A DNA stretch of 64,000 nt from Lewinellaceae bacterium (GCA_020636405.1 JACJXW010000004.1:2964001-3028000), one strand, 5' to 3'. Shown: positions 1-8,674, counted from the stretch's first letter. Numbers and translations: made by a program. The notes: a model not told the origin generated them from the letters alone.

Positions 1-249
1 CTGATCGAGCTGGTGGAAAGGCTTACCGGGCATACCATCGGCGAGCGCGAGCGCCTTATGATCGGCCGCGGCGCCGAGGAGATCGACCTGGTGCGCTCCG
101 GACTGGAGGAGACCATGATCTCTTCCTACAACCAGATACGAGAAGTTATGAAGCGCAAACGGAAGGTGGATGACCTGCGCACCGCCGCTTTCGTCAGCGC
201 TATCAATAAGATCAGCAGCGATTACCTTTCTCTGGGGATCTTCCCTTAA
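1..249 (+). CDS. Glu/Leu/Phe/Val dehydrogenase, C-terminal part (probable glutamate dehydrogenase)
   Basis: The gene enters from the left edge; only the last 82 residues are visible, ending at a TAA at 247-249. The tail contains EIDLVRSGLEETM followed by DLRTAAFVSAINKI and ends in LGIFP. This ending is the characteristic C-terminus of amino-acid dehydrogenases of the glutamate dehydrogenase superfamily, which interconvert glutamate and 2-oxoglutarate plus ammonia in the cytoplasm. The catalytic and nucleotide-binding domains lie outside the window, so substrate and cofactor cannot be read here. An Lrp/AsnC regulator follows on the same strand after a long gap, which fits amino-acid metabolism but does not prove a link. 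Confidence 0.8.
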   Translation: MIELVERLTGHTIGERERLMIGRGAEEIDLVRSGLEETMISSYNQIREVMKRKRKVDDLRTAAFVSAINKISSDYLSLGIFP

Positions 250-312
250 GAGCGCGAACGGCTCTTGTCGGAAGCACCTGAGCCTGAAAAGTTTTTTCTG
301 AACTTGTTTCGG

Positions 313-503
313 AACAGGAGTCATCCCGAATTTTTTCAATTCGAGATGAAGAAATGCTGCCCGCGGTGCAATGCAGCGTTGCAGCCCGGAAACATTTCCG
401 CCGAAGGCCGCATTTCCAAACGGCCATTTGGCCTGACATTTCACGAATTTGGCCGCAAAGAGGCCAAATTCGTGCATTTCAGAAATCCGGGATGGCTCCT
501 GTT
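313..503. repeat. Nested inverted repeats in the 250-738 intergenic region
   Basis: This gene-free stretch holds several inverted repeats. A perfect 13-bp stem, CACGAATTTGGCC at 442-454, pairs with its reverse complement at 462-474 across a 7-nt loop. A longer-range pair joins 313-328 and 488-503 (15 of 16 positions, sequence AACAGGAGTCATCCCG on the left). Smaller palindromes such as GGAAACATTTCC lie between them. The arms do not share one centre, so this is not a simple single hairpin. An open reading frame crosses the region, but its content follows the repeats and I do not consider it a gene. No terminator-type T-run follows. It may be a decayed small palindromic element. Confidence 0.5.
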
Positions 504-666
504 TGCCTCATCGTCGAAATTCAGATCGACAACTAATTTTTTGATCACTACTTATGCCGCAAGCAGGCCATTCCGGCGATTTTTTTCTTGCTTCCGAAAT
601 TTTGTTGTAAAAAATTCCTCTAAAAAGGGAAATAAAAAAATTTAGATGGGTTTGACTCCCTGATCG

Positions 667-698
667 TTTGTATTTTATTCTTTTAGTCAATATCTTAC
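667..698 (+). promoter_or_regulatory. Possible promoter of the Lrp/AsnC gene
   Basis: TTTG at 667-670 is followed after 20 nt by TATCTTAC at 691-698, an imperfect match to the Bacteroidota pattern TTTG - about 20 nt - TAnnTTTG. It lies about 40 nt before the ATG of the Lrp-family gene in an AT-rich stretch. The spacing is right but the downstream element is only partly matched. Confidence 0.35.
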
Positions 699-738
699 AG
701 CGGTTTTTTATTCCAAAAAAAGCATAACGAAACGGACA

Positions 739-1212
739 ATGCCGGACAAATTAGACAAGATCGACCTCAAGATCCTCAAAATTCTACAGCAAAACAGCAA
801 GATCACCAACCTGGAGCTCTCCAAGAGGATCGGCCTCTCCCCCGCACCAACGCTGGAAAGGGTGAAAAAGCTGGAAAACTCCACAGTCATCGAAAGTTAC
901 CACGCCAAGGTCAACCCGCAAACTATTGGCCTGAATGTAAAGACCTTCGTGCTGGTTTCCCTCGCCTGGCAGAAAGAAAATGCCCTGAACCACTTCCTCG
1001 AAAAGATCAAGGAGATCGAAGAGATTACGGAGTGTTACATCATTACCGGCGAGGCAGACTTCCTGATCAAGATCGTTTGCAAAGACATTCCTACCTACGA
1101 GCAGCTTTTATTCAAGACCCTCTCGCAGATCGACGAGATCGAGCGCCTCAAAACGCTGATGACGCTTTCTACCGTTAAGGATTCGAAAGTGCTGCCCTAT
1201 AAGTACGAGTAA
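739..1212 (+). CDS. Lrp/AsnC family transcriptional regulator
   Basis: This 157-residue protein has the usual length and layout of the Lrp/AsnC family. Residues about 3-60 form the winged helix-turn-helix (DKIDLKILKILQQNSKIT, then LSKRIGLSPAPTLERVKKLE). Residues about 66-145 form the RAM ligand-binding domain, with GEADFLIKIV corresponding to the conserved effector-pocket region. Such proteins bind DNA as oligomers and respond to amino acids. The ATG at 739 gives a family-typical start at the HTH. It is flanked by a candidate promoter upstream and a hairpin terminator downstream, so it is probably transcribed alone. The family call is firm; the ligand and target genes are unknown, although the dehydrogenase upstream makes amino-acid metabolism a reasonable guess. 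Confidence 0.93.
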   Translation: MPDKLDKIDLKILKILQQNSKITNLELSKRIGLSPAPTLERVKKLENSTVIESYHAKVNPQTIGLNVKTFVLVSLAWQKENALNHFLEKIKEIEEITECYIITGEADFLIKIVCKDIPTYEQLLFKTLSQIDEIERLKTLMTLSTVKDSKVLPYKYE

Positions 1213-1237
1213 AACGGGCGTATCCCGAAAATTGCTT

Positions 1238-1275
1238 AAGCCGCTGCGGGCCTGTTTCCGGCAGCGGCTTTGCGT
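1238..1275 (+). terminator. Intrinsic terminator-like hairpin after the Lrp/AsnC gene
   Basis: A perfect 10-bp stem AAGCCGCTGC (1238-1247) / GCAGCGGCTT (1261-1270) with a 13-nt loop is followed by TTGCGTTTTGG. The T-run is interrupted. It lies 25 nt after the stop codon. Confidence 0.65.
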
Positions 1276-1353
1276 TTTGGACGGGCGACTCTTAAGAGGC
1301 CCTAAAAGCAGCTGCTTTCATCCACTACCCAAAGCCGGAAAAGCTTACTGTCA

Positions 1354-2145
1354 ATGAAGGATAAAAAGAAGACCTTACTCTGGGAGATCCGGCGGGAGGG
1401 CGCACCGGGGCCTTCCTTCCTGTTCGGCACTATGCACGTGCAGGACCAGAGGGCCTTCACCTTCCTGCAACAGGCTTATGAGAAGATCGGGGAGTGTGGC
1501 CTTATGGCGCTGGAATTCGACCTGGGGGAAGCCCCCACCGGTATGGACCCTGCAATGGTCCGCCTTCCGGAGGGTGTTTCCCTTACCCAGCTTATCTCTC
1601 CTAAAAAATTTCAGAAGATCCGCAAGGTGTTTCGTAAGGTAGCCGGCCTTGACTTGAACAACCTACAATATTTTTCGCCAATGGTGGTGTCCAACATCAT
1701 CAACGAGCGCATCCTTTCCCAGGATATGCCCGTCTCACTGGACGAGCACCTCTGGAAGTATGCCCGAAGCCTGGGCAAACCCGTCACCGGCATCGAATCC
1801 TACCGCGAGCAGTTGGCCATTCTGCAGCAGATCCCACTGGATTACCAGGTGGAGGCCCTGGTAGAGATGGGGCAGCACATCCGCCGCCACCGCCGCCAGT
1901 TGCTCCGTATGACGGAGGTCTATAAAGAAGGAGATATCTTCAAGTTGTATCGGGCAGCGCGGCGCGGCGCTGCCGGGCTGCGACAGCTTCTCCTTTACCG
2001 CCGCAACCGAATCATGGCGGATCGCATCTCAGAGTTGGCGGCAGAGCAACGGGTTTTCTGTGCCATTGGCGCCGGGCACCTGGCAGGGGGCAAAGGGGTG
2101 CTGCGCTATCTGAAGCAAGAAGGGTGGCGGGTGAGGCCAGGGTGA
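1354..2145 (+). CDS. TraB/GumN family protein
   Basis: The 263-residue product carries the two hallmarks of the TraB/GumN (PrgY-like) family: an N-terminal GxxH motif (FLFGTMHV, about residues 22-29) and a C-terminal GAGHLAGGKGVL motif, which correspond to conserved putative metal-binding or catalytic positions. Bacterial homologues are proposed membrane-linked or secreted metalloprotease-like proteins, but their function is mostly unproven. No clear signal peptide is visible with the ATG at 1354; many family members have one, so this copy may be cytoplasmic. It sits alone between a terminator and a TonB receptor on the same strand. The middle contains an Arg/His-rich helix (QHIRRHRRQLLRMTE). 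Confidence 0.82.
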   Translation: MKDKKKTLLWEIRREGAPGPSFLFGTMHVQDQRAFTFLQQAYEKIGECGLMALEFDLGEAPTGMDPAMVRLPEGVSLTQLISPKKFQKIRKVFRKVAGLDLNNLQYFSPMVVSNIINERILSQDMPVSLDEHLWKYARSLGKPVTGIESYREQLAILQQIPLDYQVEALVEMGQHIRRHRRQLLRMTEVYKEGDIFKLYRAARRGAAGLRQLLLYRRNRIMADRISELAAEQRVFCAIGAGHLAGGKGVLRYLKQEGWRVRPG

Positions 2146-2221
2146 TAAAATAAACTATTTCTCCTTCCCGTTAAGCAATTTTTCATTTCCTGTGTTGTAC
2201 TGGCGCAACGAAAGGAAAATT

Positions 2222-4570
2222 ATGAAAAAATCACTACTCGTTCTAATATTGCTCAGCCCACTCCTGCTGTCAGCCCAGGAAAAATATACGCTTAGCGGTT
2301 ATGTACGCGACGCGGCTTCCGGCGAGGACCTGGTTGGCGCCAACGTCCTTCTGCAAAAACCGGAAGGGCAGGGGACGACAACCAACGCCTACGGGTTCTA
2401 CTCCATGCAATTGCCCGCAGGGCAGTATGAGCTGGTATTTACCTATCTGGGGTACAAACCGAAAACGGAAATCATCATCCTGGATAAGGACAACCGGATC
2501 AATATTAGCCTGGAGGAGGAATCCCTGCAACTGAAAGAGGTGGTGGTCACTGCCCGGGAAGAAGACAAGAACGTGCGCAGCACCGAGATGGGGACTGTCG
2601 GGCTGGCGATGGACAACATCAAAAAGCTGCCTGCCCTCATGGGGGAGGTCGACGTGCTCAAGTCCATTCAGCTTCTGCCGGGCGTGCTCTCGGCGGGAGA
2701 GGGCACCTCCGGCTTCTATGTGCGGGGCGGCGGGCCCGACCAGAATTTGGTCCTGCTGGACGAGGCAGTGGTTTACAATTCCGGCCACCTGCTGGGCTTT
2801 TTCTCCGTCTTCAATGCCGATGCCATCAGGAACAGTACGCTCATCAAAGGTGGTATGCCCGCTCGCTACGGGGGGCGGCTTTCCTCGGTTGTGGATATTC
2901 AGATGAAGGAGGGCAACAACCAGAACTATGCTGTGGAAGGAGGGATCGGCGCTATTGCTTCCCGCCTGACAGTCCAGGGGCCTATTGTCCGCAACCGCAG
3001 CTCCTTTATGGTGTCGGCTCGCCGCACCTACGCGCTCGACCTGGCCCAGCCCTTCCTGGAGGGCACCAATTTCGAAGGCACCAACTACTATTTCTACGAC
3101 CTCAACGCCAAGCTCAACTACCGCTTCAGCGACCAGGACCGCCTCTACCTGAGCACCTACTTCGGGCGGGATGTACTGAAGTTTCGAGGCAATCAGCGAG
3201 ACTTCTTCTTCGACCTGCCCTACGGCAACGCTACGGCCACTCTTCGCTGGAACCACCTGTTCAGCAGTAAGCTCTTTATGAACGTGTCCGCCATTTACAA
3301 CGACTACGATTTCCGATTTGACGGCGGCCAGGGAGAGTTCCGCATCGGGTTGTTCTCCGGCGTGCGCGACTGGAACGGCAAGGTAGATTTCAACTGGTTC
3401 CCCGGCGGGGGGCATAAGGTGGAATTCGGCGCCAACTATACTTACCATCGCCTGACGCCTAACGTGGCGACTGCCACCAACGGCGAGCAGTCCTTCACGA
3501 ACGACTTCGAACCCCGTTTCGCCCACGAATCGGCAGTTTACCTGCTCGACGACTTTAGCCTGGGCCGCCGCCTGAGCCTCAATACGGGCCTGCGCCTGTC
3601 CGCTTTTACCCAGGTGGGGCCCTACGTTTCCAAAATAGATTCTACCGTTTACGCCGATGGCGAGCCTGTGAAAACCTATACGGGCGTGGAGCCTCGGTTG
3701 AGCCTCACCTGGAACCTGTCCCCCCGGTCTTCGGTCAAGGCAGGCGTCACCCTCGCCAATCAATACCTGCATCTGGTAAGCAATTCTACCAGCACGTTGC
3801 CGGCCGACGTGTGGGTGCCAAGCTCAGAGGTTGTCAAACCTCAGATCGGCCTGCAGTACGCATTGGGGTACTTCCGCAATTTCGCCAACAATGTCCTTGA
3901 GGGATCGGTGGAGGTCTATTACAAAGACCTGCGCAACCAGATCGACTATCGGGAAAACTACGTCGACGATGTGGCCAATGACCTGGAGTCGGAATTCGTC
4001 TTCGGAAAAGGGCGCGCCTACGGAGCTGAGTTCTTTCTGCAGAAGCGCAAGGGGCGCCTGTCCGGCTGGGTAGGCTACACCTTGTCACGCACCGAGCGCA
4101 TCTTCCCGGAGATCAATAACGGCCAGGTATTTCCTGCGGTATACGACCGCCGGCACGACCTGTCCGTCGTCGCCAACTACCAGCTCAACCGCAAATGGGA
4201 ATTGAGCGGGGCATTTGTATTCGGCTCGGGCAATGCCTTCACGCCGGTGCAAAGCTTGTACTTCATCGACCGGTTCCCCGTTACCCAGTACGGCCCGCGC
4301 AACAGCGCCCGCCTGCAGGACTACCACCGCCTCGACCTCTCAGCTACCTATACCCCAAAGCCGGATTCCGAAAAGCGATTTAAGTCCAGCTGGGCCTTCT
4401 CGGTCTATAACACCTACAGCCGGCAAAATCCCTTCTTTGTGTACTACGACTTCCAGTCGGACCCCGCGGCGGGAACCGCCCAGGCAACGGCCTATAAGGT
4501 ATCCTTGTTTCCCATCATTCCCTCGGTGACGTGGAATTTCAGCTGGGAAGGGAAAAGAAAGGGAGATTGA
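2222..4570 (+). CDS. TonB-dependent outer-membrane receptor with carboxypeptidase-regulatory-like N-domain
   Basis: About 782 residues when started at ATG 2222, which gives a clean signal peptide (MKKSLLVLILLSPLLLSAQ); the reading frame is open 30 nt further upstream but that extension would bury the signal. After cleavage comes a carboxypeptidase-D regulatory-like beta-sandwich (YTLSGYVRDAASGEDLVGAN, about 21-105), then a plug domain (about 115-225, with GFYVRGGGPDQNLVLLDEA and a conserved GGMPARYGGRLSSV), then a long beta-barrel ending in an aromatic-rich strand (WNFSWEG). Such receptors take up ligands across the outer membrane using TonB energy. No SusD-like partner is next to it, so this is not a classical SusCD pair, and the substrate cannot be deduced. 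Confidence 0.9.
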   Translation: MKKSLLVLILLSPLLLSAQEKYTLSGYVRDAASGEDLVGANVLLQKPEGQGTTTNAYGFYSMQLPAGQYELVFTYLGYKPKTEIIILDKDNRINISLEEESLQLKEVVVTAREEDKNVRSTEMGTVGLAMDNIKKLPALMGEVDVLKSIQLLPGVLSAGEGTSGFYVRGGGPDQNLVLLDEAVVYNSGHLLGFFSVFNADAIRNSTLIKGGMPARYGGRLSSVVDIQMKEGNNQNYAVEGGIGAIASRLTVQGPIVRNRSSFMVSARRTYALDLAQPFLEGTNFEGTNYYFYDLNAKLNYRFSDQDRLYLSTYFGRDVLKFRGNQRDFFFDLPYGNATATLRWNHLFSSKLFMNVSAIYNDYDFRFDGGQGEFRIGLFSGVRDWNGKVDFNWFPGGGHKVEFGANYTYHRLTPNVATATNGEQSFTNDFEPRFAHESAVYLLDDFSLGRRLSLNTGLRLSAFTQVGPYVSKIDSTVYADGEPVKTYTGVEPRLSLTWNLSPRSSVKAGVTLANQYLHLVSNSTSTLPADVWVPSSEVVKPQIGLQYALGYFRNFANNVLEGSVEVYYKDLRNQIDYRENYVDDVANDLESEFVFGKGRAYGAEFFLQKRKGRLSGWVGYTLSRTERIFPEINNGQVFPAVYDRRHDLSVVANYQLNRKWELSGAFVFGSGNAFTPVQSLYFIDRFPVTQYGPRNSARLQDYHRLDLSATYTPKPDSEKRFKSSWAFSVYNTYSRQNPFFVYYDFQSDPAAGTAQATAYKVSLFPIIPSVTWNFSWEGKRKGD

Positions 4571-5496
4571 TGATGTTTGATTTTTGATGTAGGGACGGGA
4601 GTGCTCGGAATTCGCTGTTTGTTTTTTGTAAGTGCCTGTAAATCAAAATTTTTCCTGTAGAAGGGGCTGCCTGTCTAGTGTTGGGCGGAAGTCGGAAGGC
4701 GGAAGCGACCGCAGGGAGTCCCGTACCGACAGCGGAGGTCGGGATCGGAAGTCGGACGGCCCTTTTGCGTAAGGCGAGGACGAGTTCCGGGGCACTCGTT
4801 TCGCTGATGCCAGGAGGGCAGCCCCTTTGGGCCGGGAACTTCCCCTTTGTACCCTGCACATTCCTGTTCTGCTTCGCTCCAAGAAAGCCGTTTGCCCTTT
4901 TTTGTCGCGCAAGAAAGTACCAAAAAACGCTGGAAGCTCCATAGGCGGCGCTTTTCCGCCTGGTATTACCGGGTAGCGAGGTATTGGCGCCTGCCCTTAA
5001 TGTCCGGGGTAGCCCTTTTTCAGGTGCTGTGCCGGTTTCCGGATTTAAGCGTAACCACGGCCCTTCGCCTGGAATTCCGGTTGCCATGGCTTTTACATTT
5101 TATCCATTCCTGGCAGGAAACCGCCAAGGCACGTTCCTTGCCTTCAACATCGGGGAATGGCGCTTTTGCCCTTGTCTTCTGCCCAACGGTTTCCTTTAAG
5201 GAAAAAGGGCGCTTGTGGCCGCTTGGGAGCTGTCCATTGCCCGGTGGTAGCTGCCGGGGATGAACTCAGGGCGGTGCCCAAAAAAGCCGCCCTGGAACTG
5301 GCCCTTTTGTTACGCGAAAGGGCCGTTCCTCCCTTCCAGGCCATTCCATGATCAAAATCACCCTTTTTTCCTGACCAATATCAGTGCAAAGGATAGGATA
5401 AAGAGCTAATTAGGGGTAGTTGCCACCGAGCGGCCAAGTGTTTGGTGGTGGCAGTTTGTCTGTGGCAACCAATTTATCTACCAAAAACATCAGATC
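4571..5496. other. 926-bp stretch without a convincing gene
   Basis: Several overlapping open frames cross this stretch on both strands, but none has family features and their amino-acid make-up (Pro, Arg, Ser rich, changing with frame) is that of GC-rich non-coding DNA. Short motifs recur: GGCCCTTTTG near 4758 and again at 5301, the second forming a hairpin (GGCCCTTT 5301-5308 with AAAGGGCC 5318-5325). A segment around 4700-4770 repeats GGAAGTCGGA-type words. It reads like a dispersed intergenic repeat or strongly decayed DNA. No RNA gene was recognised. Confidence 0.5.
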
Positions 5497-6750
5497 ATGA
5501 ACCGGGAGTATCAAAAAATGTGGGACATCCAGCAAGAGATGCTGGATCAGTGGTTGGAATTTTCCAGGAAACTAATCCAACCCGTCAAGGAAGAAAAGTC
5601 ATCCCGGGCTTCAGAAAAAAAGGACAAGAAAGGATCAGCTGTTTCCCCCACCGATTGGCCTAAAGCAATGATGGATTTCTATCAGCACTGGATGAAAGAC
5701 CAAAAGGAATTGACGGGGAAATGGTGGAATGCTTTCGGCGAAATGTCCGGAGCCCCCGACCCGTACTTTTCCGGCTTTGACTTTTCCAAAATAATGGAAG
5801 AAGGCGCGAAGTTTTGGAAGGGCTGGGCTGAGCAGTCGGAAAAATTCTGGCCCTTTGGTGAGGCTGGGACGGATATGAAGGGTAAATTCCCCTTCCTGGA
5901 GGGCTATTCCAATTGGATGTCTACCTGGTATGATTTCTGGAAACCCCGGACGGAACATTTGATGGCCATGGGATATGATGAGGATTTCATTAACAGGTAT
6001 TTTTCCGTCACTGGATTCCGGGATTTTATGAAAAAATTCCATGACATTTACCCTGCGGAGACCTGGACTGTCTTTCTGGACCGGAGCGATAAGGCCTTTG
6101 ACCAGTACATCAAGTTCCTGAGCGACATCGATCTGCCCTTTGATGAAATGGCAGCATTCTGGGACAAGATGCTGGTGCGTTTTACGCCTTTGGATGAAGT
6201 GCCGCTTTTCCGTCTGGGCAACAACATCCACCACTACCTCGAGGTCATGGCCAACCCGTTTTATGCAATAGCCGGCACCCCGAAGTTATTGCGGACCCAA
6301 AAAGTTTTCCGGGATATTCAGTTCTATTATCTCTCCTTCGTGCTCAAAAATGCACAGTTGAGAGGCAAGCTGCTGGAATCCAGCATGGCCGTTCTACCTG
6401 AAACCGTAAAGGTCTACATCGAAGACTATGAAGCCTCGGGCAAGACGCCTGCCGGTATGGAATTTTTCCAGCACTATATCGACAATCTGGACAAACACCT
6501 GAAGAAACTGCTGGCTTCCGATGATTACGGCAGGATTCAGAACGAAGTGGCCCGCATGGGGGTTACCCTGAAGTCGAAGATGGATGAGCTGATCGAGCTT
6601 TCAGTCGAGGGCCTGCCGCTGATGACTAAATCAGATGAGGATGACATCGCCAAGGAGATCGAAGCCTTGCGGGTCAAGCTTCGCGAACTCAGCAACAGAC
6701 AGAAAAAAGACCCGGGTAAAAAGGCCCTTAAAGAAGAGGCGTTGAATTAA
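5497..6750 (+). CDS. phaE: Polyhydroxyalkanoate synthase subunit PhaE-like protein
   Basis: The 417-residue protein has no signal peptide and is rich in Trp and Phe in its first half (repeated FW.. and W.. helices). Its C-terminal third matches the pattern of class III PHA synthase subunit PhaE: LLESSMAVLPETVKVYIEDY, then GKTPAGMEFFQHYIDNLDKH, then RIQNEVARMGVTLKSKMDELI, ending in a charged coiled coil (IEALRVKLRELSNRQ). PhaE partners with the catalytic subunit PhaC to polymerise hydroxyacyl-CoA on granules. No phaC is visible in the window, which is unusual because the two are commonly adjacent. An N-terminal Lys/Ser-rich linker (about 28-52) is variable. A good terminator follows, so the gene is probably monocistronic. 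Confidence 0.75.
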   Translation: MNREYQKMWDIQQEMLDQWLEFSRKLIQPVKEEKSSRASEKKDKKGSAVSPTDWPKAMMDFYQHWMKDQKELTGKWWNAFGEMSGAPDPYFSGFDFSKIMEEGAKFWKGWAEQSEKFWPFGEAGTDMKGKFPFLEGYSNWMSTWYDFWKPRTEHLMAMGYDEDFINRYFSVTGFRDFMKKFHDIYPAETWTVFLDRSDKAFDQYIKFLSDIDLPFDEMAAFWDKMLVRFTPLDEVPLFRLGNNIHHYLEVMANPFYAIAGTPKLLRTQKVFRDIQFYYLSFVLKNAQLRGKLLESSMAVLPETVKVYIEDYEASGKTPAGMEFFQHYIDNLDKHLKKLLASDDYGRIQNEVARMGVTLKSKMDELIELSVEGLPLMTKSDEDDIAKEIEALRVKLRELSNRQKKDPGKKALKEEALN

Positions 6751-6774
6751 CAACCTTATACTCAGGCACAAAAG

Positions 6775-6823
6775 AACCGGCTGTGGGGCCCCGTAAGGCT
6801 TCCGCAGCCGGCTTTTTATTTTA
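6775..6823 (+). terminator. Intrinsic terminator after phaE
   Basis: AACCGGCTGTGG (6775-6786) pairs with CCGCAGCCGG plus following bases (6802-6812), and TTTTTATTTTA follows directly. It starts 25 nt after the phaE stop. Confidence 0.85.
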
Positions 6824-6890
6824 TATCTTGGCTGCCTCTGCGCGCCCTAGCCGTACGGCATGCAAAACCCCGGCTCAAAACGGCGAGGCA

Positions 6891-6995
6891 CATCGAAAAT
6901 CGCACATCAAACATCGCAAATCGCACATCGCAAATCGCACATCTAACATCGCACATCGCACATCTAACATCGCACATCGCACATCGCACATCTAA
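6891..6995. repeat. Tandem heptamer array (CATCGCA-type, 15 units)
   Basis: Fifteen consecutive 7-bp units run from 6891 to 6995: mostly CATCGCA, with variants AATCGCA, CATCTAA, CATCAAA and CATCGAA. Because seven is not a multiple of three, both strands stay open and read as 7-residue repeats, which is why short frames appear here; they are not genes. The array ends on the stop codon of the gene remnant at 6992-7129. A related but shorter heptamer run occurs at 56538-56572. Confidence 0.9.
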
Positions 6996-7129
6996 CACCC
7001 TTCCTCTTCCTCCTTCGGCTTGTTCTTTTTCTTTGGGACGATCAGTTTGGGCGCTTTCACCACCGGTTGCGGCGCGGCTTTAGGGCGGGTTGCTTCTTCT
7101 TCGTTTTTGTCGCGTTGTACGGCATCCGC
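6992..7129 (-). pseudogene. Lys/Glu-rich C-terminal tail fragment of an unidentified gene
   Basis: On the minus strand, 45 codons and a TAG read ADAVQRDKNEEEATRPKAAP, then a VVKAPKLIVPKKKNKPKEEEE-type tail ending in GC. The fragment directly follows, in frame, the TAG stop of the neighbouring broken kelch/T9SS remnant and has no start codon of its own. Its charged, Pro-rich composition looks like a genuine protein tail rather than random DNA, but no family could be recognised. The stop codon lies inside the end of the heptamer array. It could also be read-through sequence without function. Confidence 0.4.
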
Positions 7130-7656
7130 CTAATATTTGATAAATTTTTGGATGGCCTGATAATTGGGGCCTTCTCCCTTAAGCAGATACAGCCCCGGGG
7201 TGAGGTGGCGTATTTCGCGCTCTAAGGCCGAAAGGCCTGATCCCATTTCACCCTCAAGCGCCCTGTATTGGAAAAAATGCTGATCCGCCCTTCCTGCTTC
7301 ATTTCATCCGGCAGGTTGGCCTGAACTTGCCCTCCCGCCGGGTTGGGGAAAAGGAAGGGATAGGATGTTGCCTCAGGAACTGCGCGGAAAGAGCTGACGG
7401 TTTCATCCGTAAATACATTCATAGTGTTTATCAGGAATGGATCTACATTCGTGATTCCCCCGATAATAAATAACTGCTTGCCTAAGGCCAATCCTGCGTG
7501 GTTGATCTTGCTTCGTTCCAGGCTGTGGGATGCCCAGGTTCCCGTCTCAAGGTTCAGAATATCGACCACATCGGAGAACTCCTGATAAAGCCCACCGACA
7601 AAGTACCATAGTCCTGGTCCAGGGCAGCCGGGTCGATTCTCCTTATAAATTAGAAC
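7130..7656 (-). pseudogene. Broken kelch-repeat protein with T9SS C-terminal sorting domain
   Basis: The frame from 7656 down to 7222 shows one and a half kelch motifs (WYFVGGLYQEFSDVVDILNL, then LGKQLFIIGGI) followed by the start of a type A T9SS sorting domain (YPFLFPNPAGGQVQANLPDE). At about 7222-7230 a one-base frameshift breaks it; in the next frame the domain continues as EREIRHLTPGLYLLKGEG and ends QAIQKFIKY with a stop at 7130, the classic T9SS ending. Upstream the frame is closed at 7657-7659 with no start codon, so most of the kelch protein is missing. It would have been a secreted, surface-attached protein. Both the frameshift and the missing 5' part mark it as a remnant. Confidence 0.75.
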
Positions 7657-7662
7657 TCACAA

Positions 7663-8514
7663 TTAGCTTCCAATTGGTACCAGCCGGAAGATATACCCCG
7701 GAGTTTCCACTGCCACGTAGATGAAACCATCCGGGCCAAGGCGTACATCACGGACCCGCCCAATGTTCTTGAGTAGCTTTTCTTCCTCCACAACCTTATT
7801 GCCTTCCATCCGGCACAGGTTCACGTATTTGAAGCGCAGGGAGCCGACGAGCAGGCTGCCTTCCCAGCCGGGGTAGCGGTCGCCTGAAACAAAGGCCATG
7901 CCCGAAGGGGCTATGGAGGGAACCCAGTAGATGACGGGCTGTTCCATGTCTTCCATTTCCGTCTTGTTGGTAAAGGTGGTGCCGTTGTAGTTGATGCCGC
8001 AGGAGATCACTGGCCAGCCGTAGTTGAGGCCTTTTTGGATGCAGTTGAGTTCATCACCGCCGCGCGGCCCGTGCTCGTGCGCCCAGATGTCGTCGGTTTC
8101 CGGGTGGATGGTGACGCCCTGCGGATTGCGGTGGCCATAGGAATAGATGGAGGCCATGGCGCCTTCCTGTCCAGCAAAGGGGTTGTCTTCCGGGATGCCG
8201 CCGTCGTCTGTGATGCGGTGTATCTTAACGCAGTGGTTATCCAGGCTCTGCGGGTTGTCCTCCCGTCGGCCGCGGCCGCCCACCGAGAAGTAAAGATAGC
8301 CGTCTGTACCAAACTGAAGGCGGGAACCATAGTGGTGGCGGGTGGGCAGGTAGGGCGCAGCGACAAAGATATCTTCCTGCTGGGTGAGCCGGTTGCCCTC
8401 CAGTTTGGCGCGCATTATGGCGGTGGTTGCCAACTCCTCCCCACCGGCGTCGCGAGGCTTGGAATAGGAAAGGTAGATCGTACTGCTCCGTAGAGTTTGA
8501 TCATGGCCGTTGTT
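7663..8514 (-). pseudogene. 5'-truncated PQQ-dependent aldose sugar (sorbosone-type) dehydrogenase
   Basis: The minus-strand frame is open from 8514 to the stop at 7663 and encodes the C-terminal two thirds of a glucose/sorbosone dehydrogenase beta-propeller: TIYLSYSKPRDAGGEE, YGSRLQFGTDGYLYFSVGGRG, SYGHRNPQGVTIHPETDDIW, EHGPRGGDELNCIQKGLNYGW and VRDVRLGPDGFIYVA. Intact soluble aldose dehydrogenases are about 380 residues and secreted; here the signal peptide and first blades (about 100-150 residues) are absent and no credible start exists, only internal TTG or ATG codons. The homologous reading begins abruptly after a stop, so a deletion or rearrangement removed the 5' end. An unrelated full-length family member is at 49978-52701. 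Confidence 0.75.
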
Positions 8515-8674
8515 TTAGTGTAAGGAGTAAACAGGGGAATTGAGGAGATGTTCTGGCCTTCTCTCTGAGAAAGATTGAAAAATCAATACTGATGCGGATT
8601 AATTTCATTTTCCCTCCGTGATGGCGTAACACATCACGATATGCTTGACTTTTCTGGCCCGTTGCCAGTGGAAG

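Noticed and set aside
265..645. 126-codon frame in the region after the dehydrogenase gene
   Set aside because: It runs through inverted repeats and has no codon or family signal; treated as non-coding.
2270..3772. 500-codon minus-strand open frame inside the TonB receptor
   Set aside because: It is a shadow of the receptor gene, with low-complexity sequence and no motif; the plus-strand gene has clear domains.
4539..5087. Several long minus-strand frames in the 4.6-5.1 kb region
   Set aside because: Composition is GC-rich non-coding, with different frames open at once; no domain seen.
6891..6995. CRISPR array suspicion
   Set aside because: Unit length is 7 bp with no spacers; it is a simple tandem repeat.
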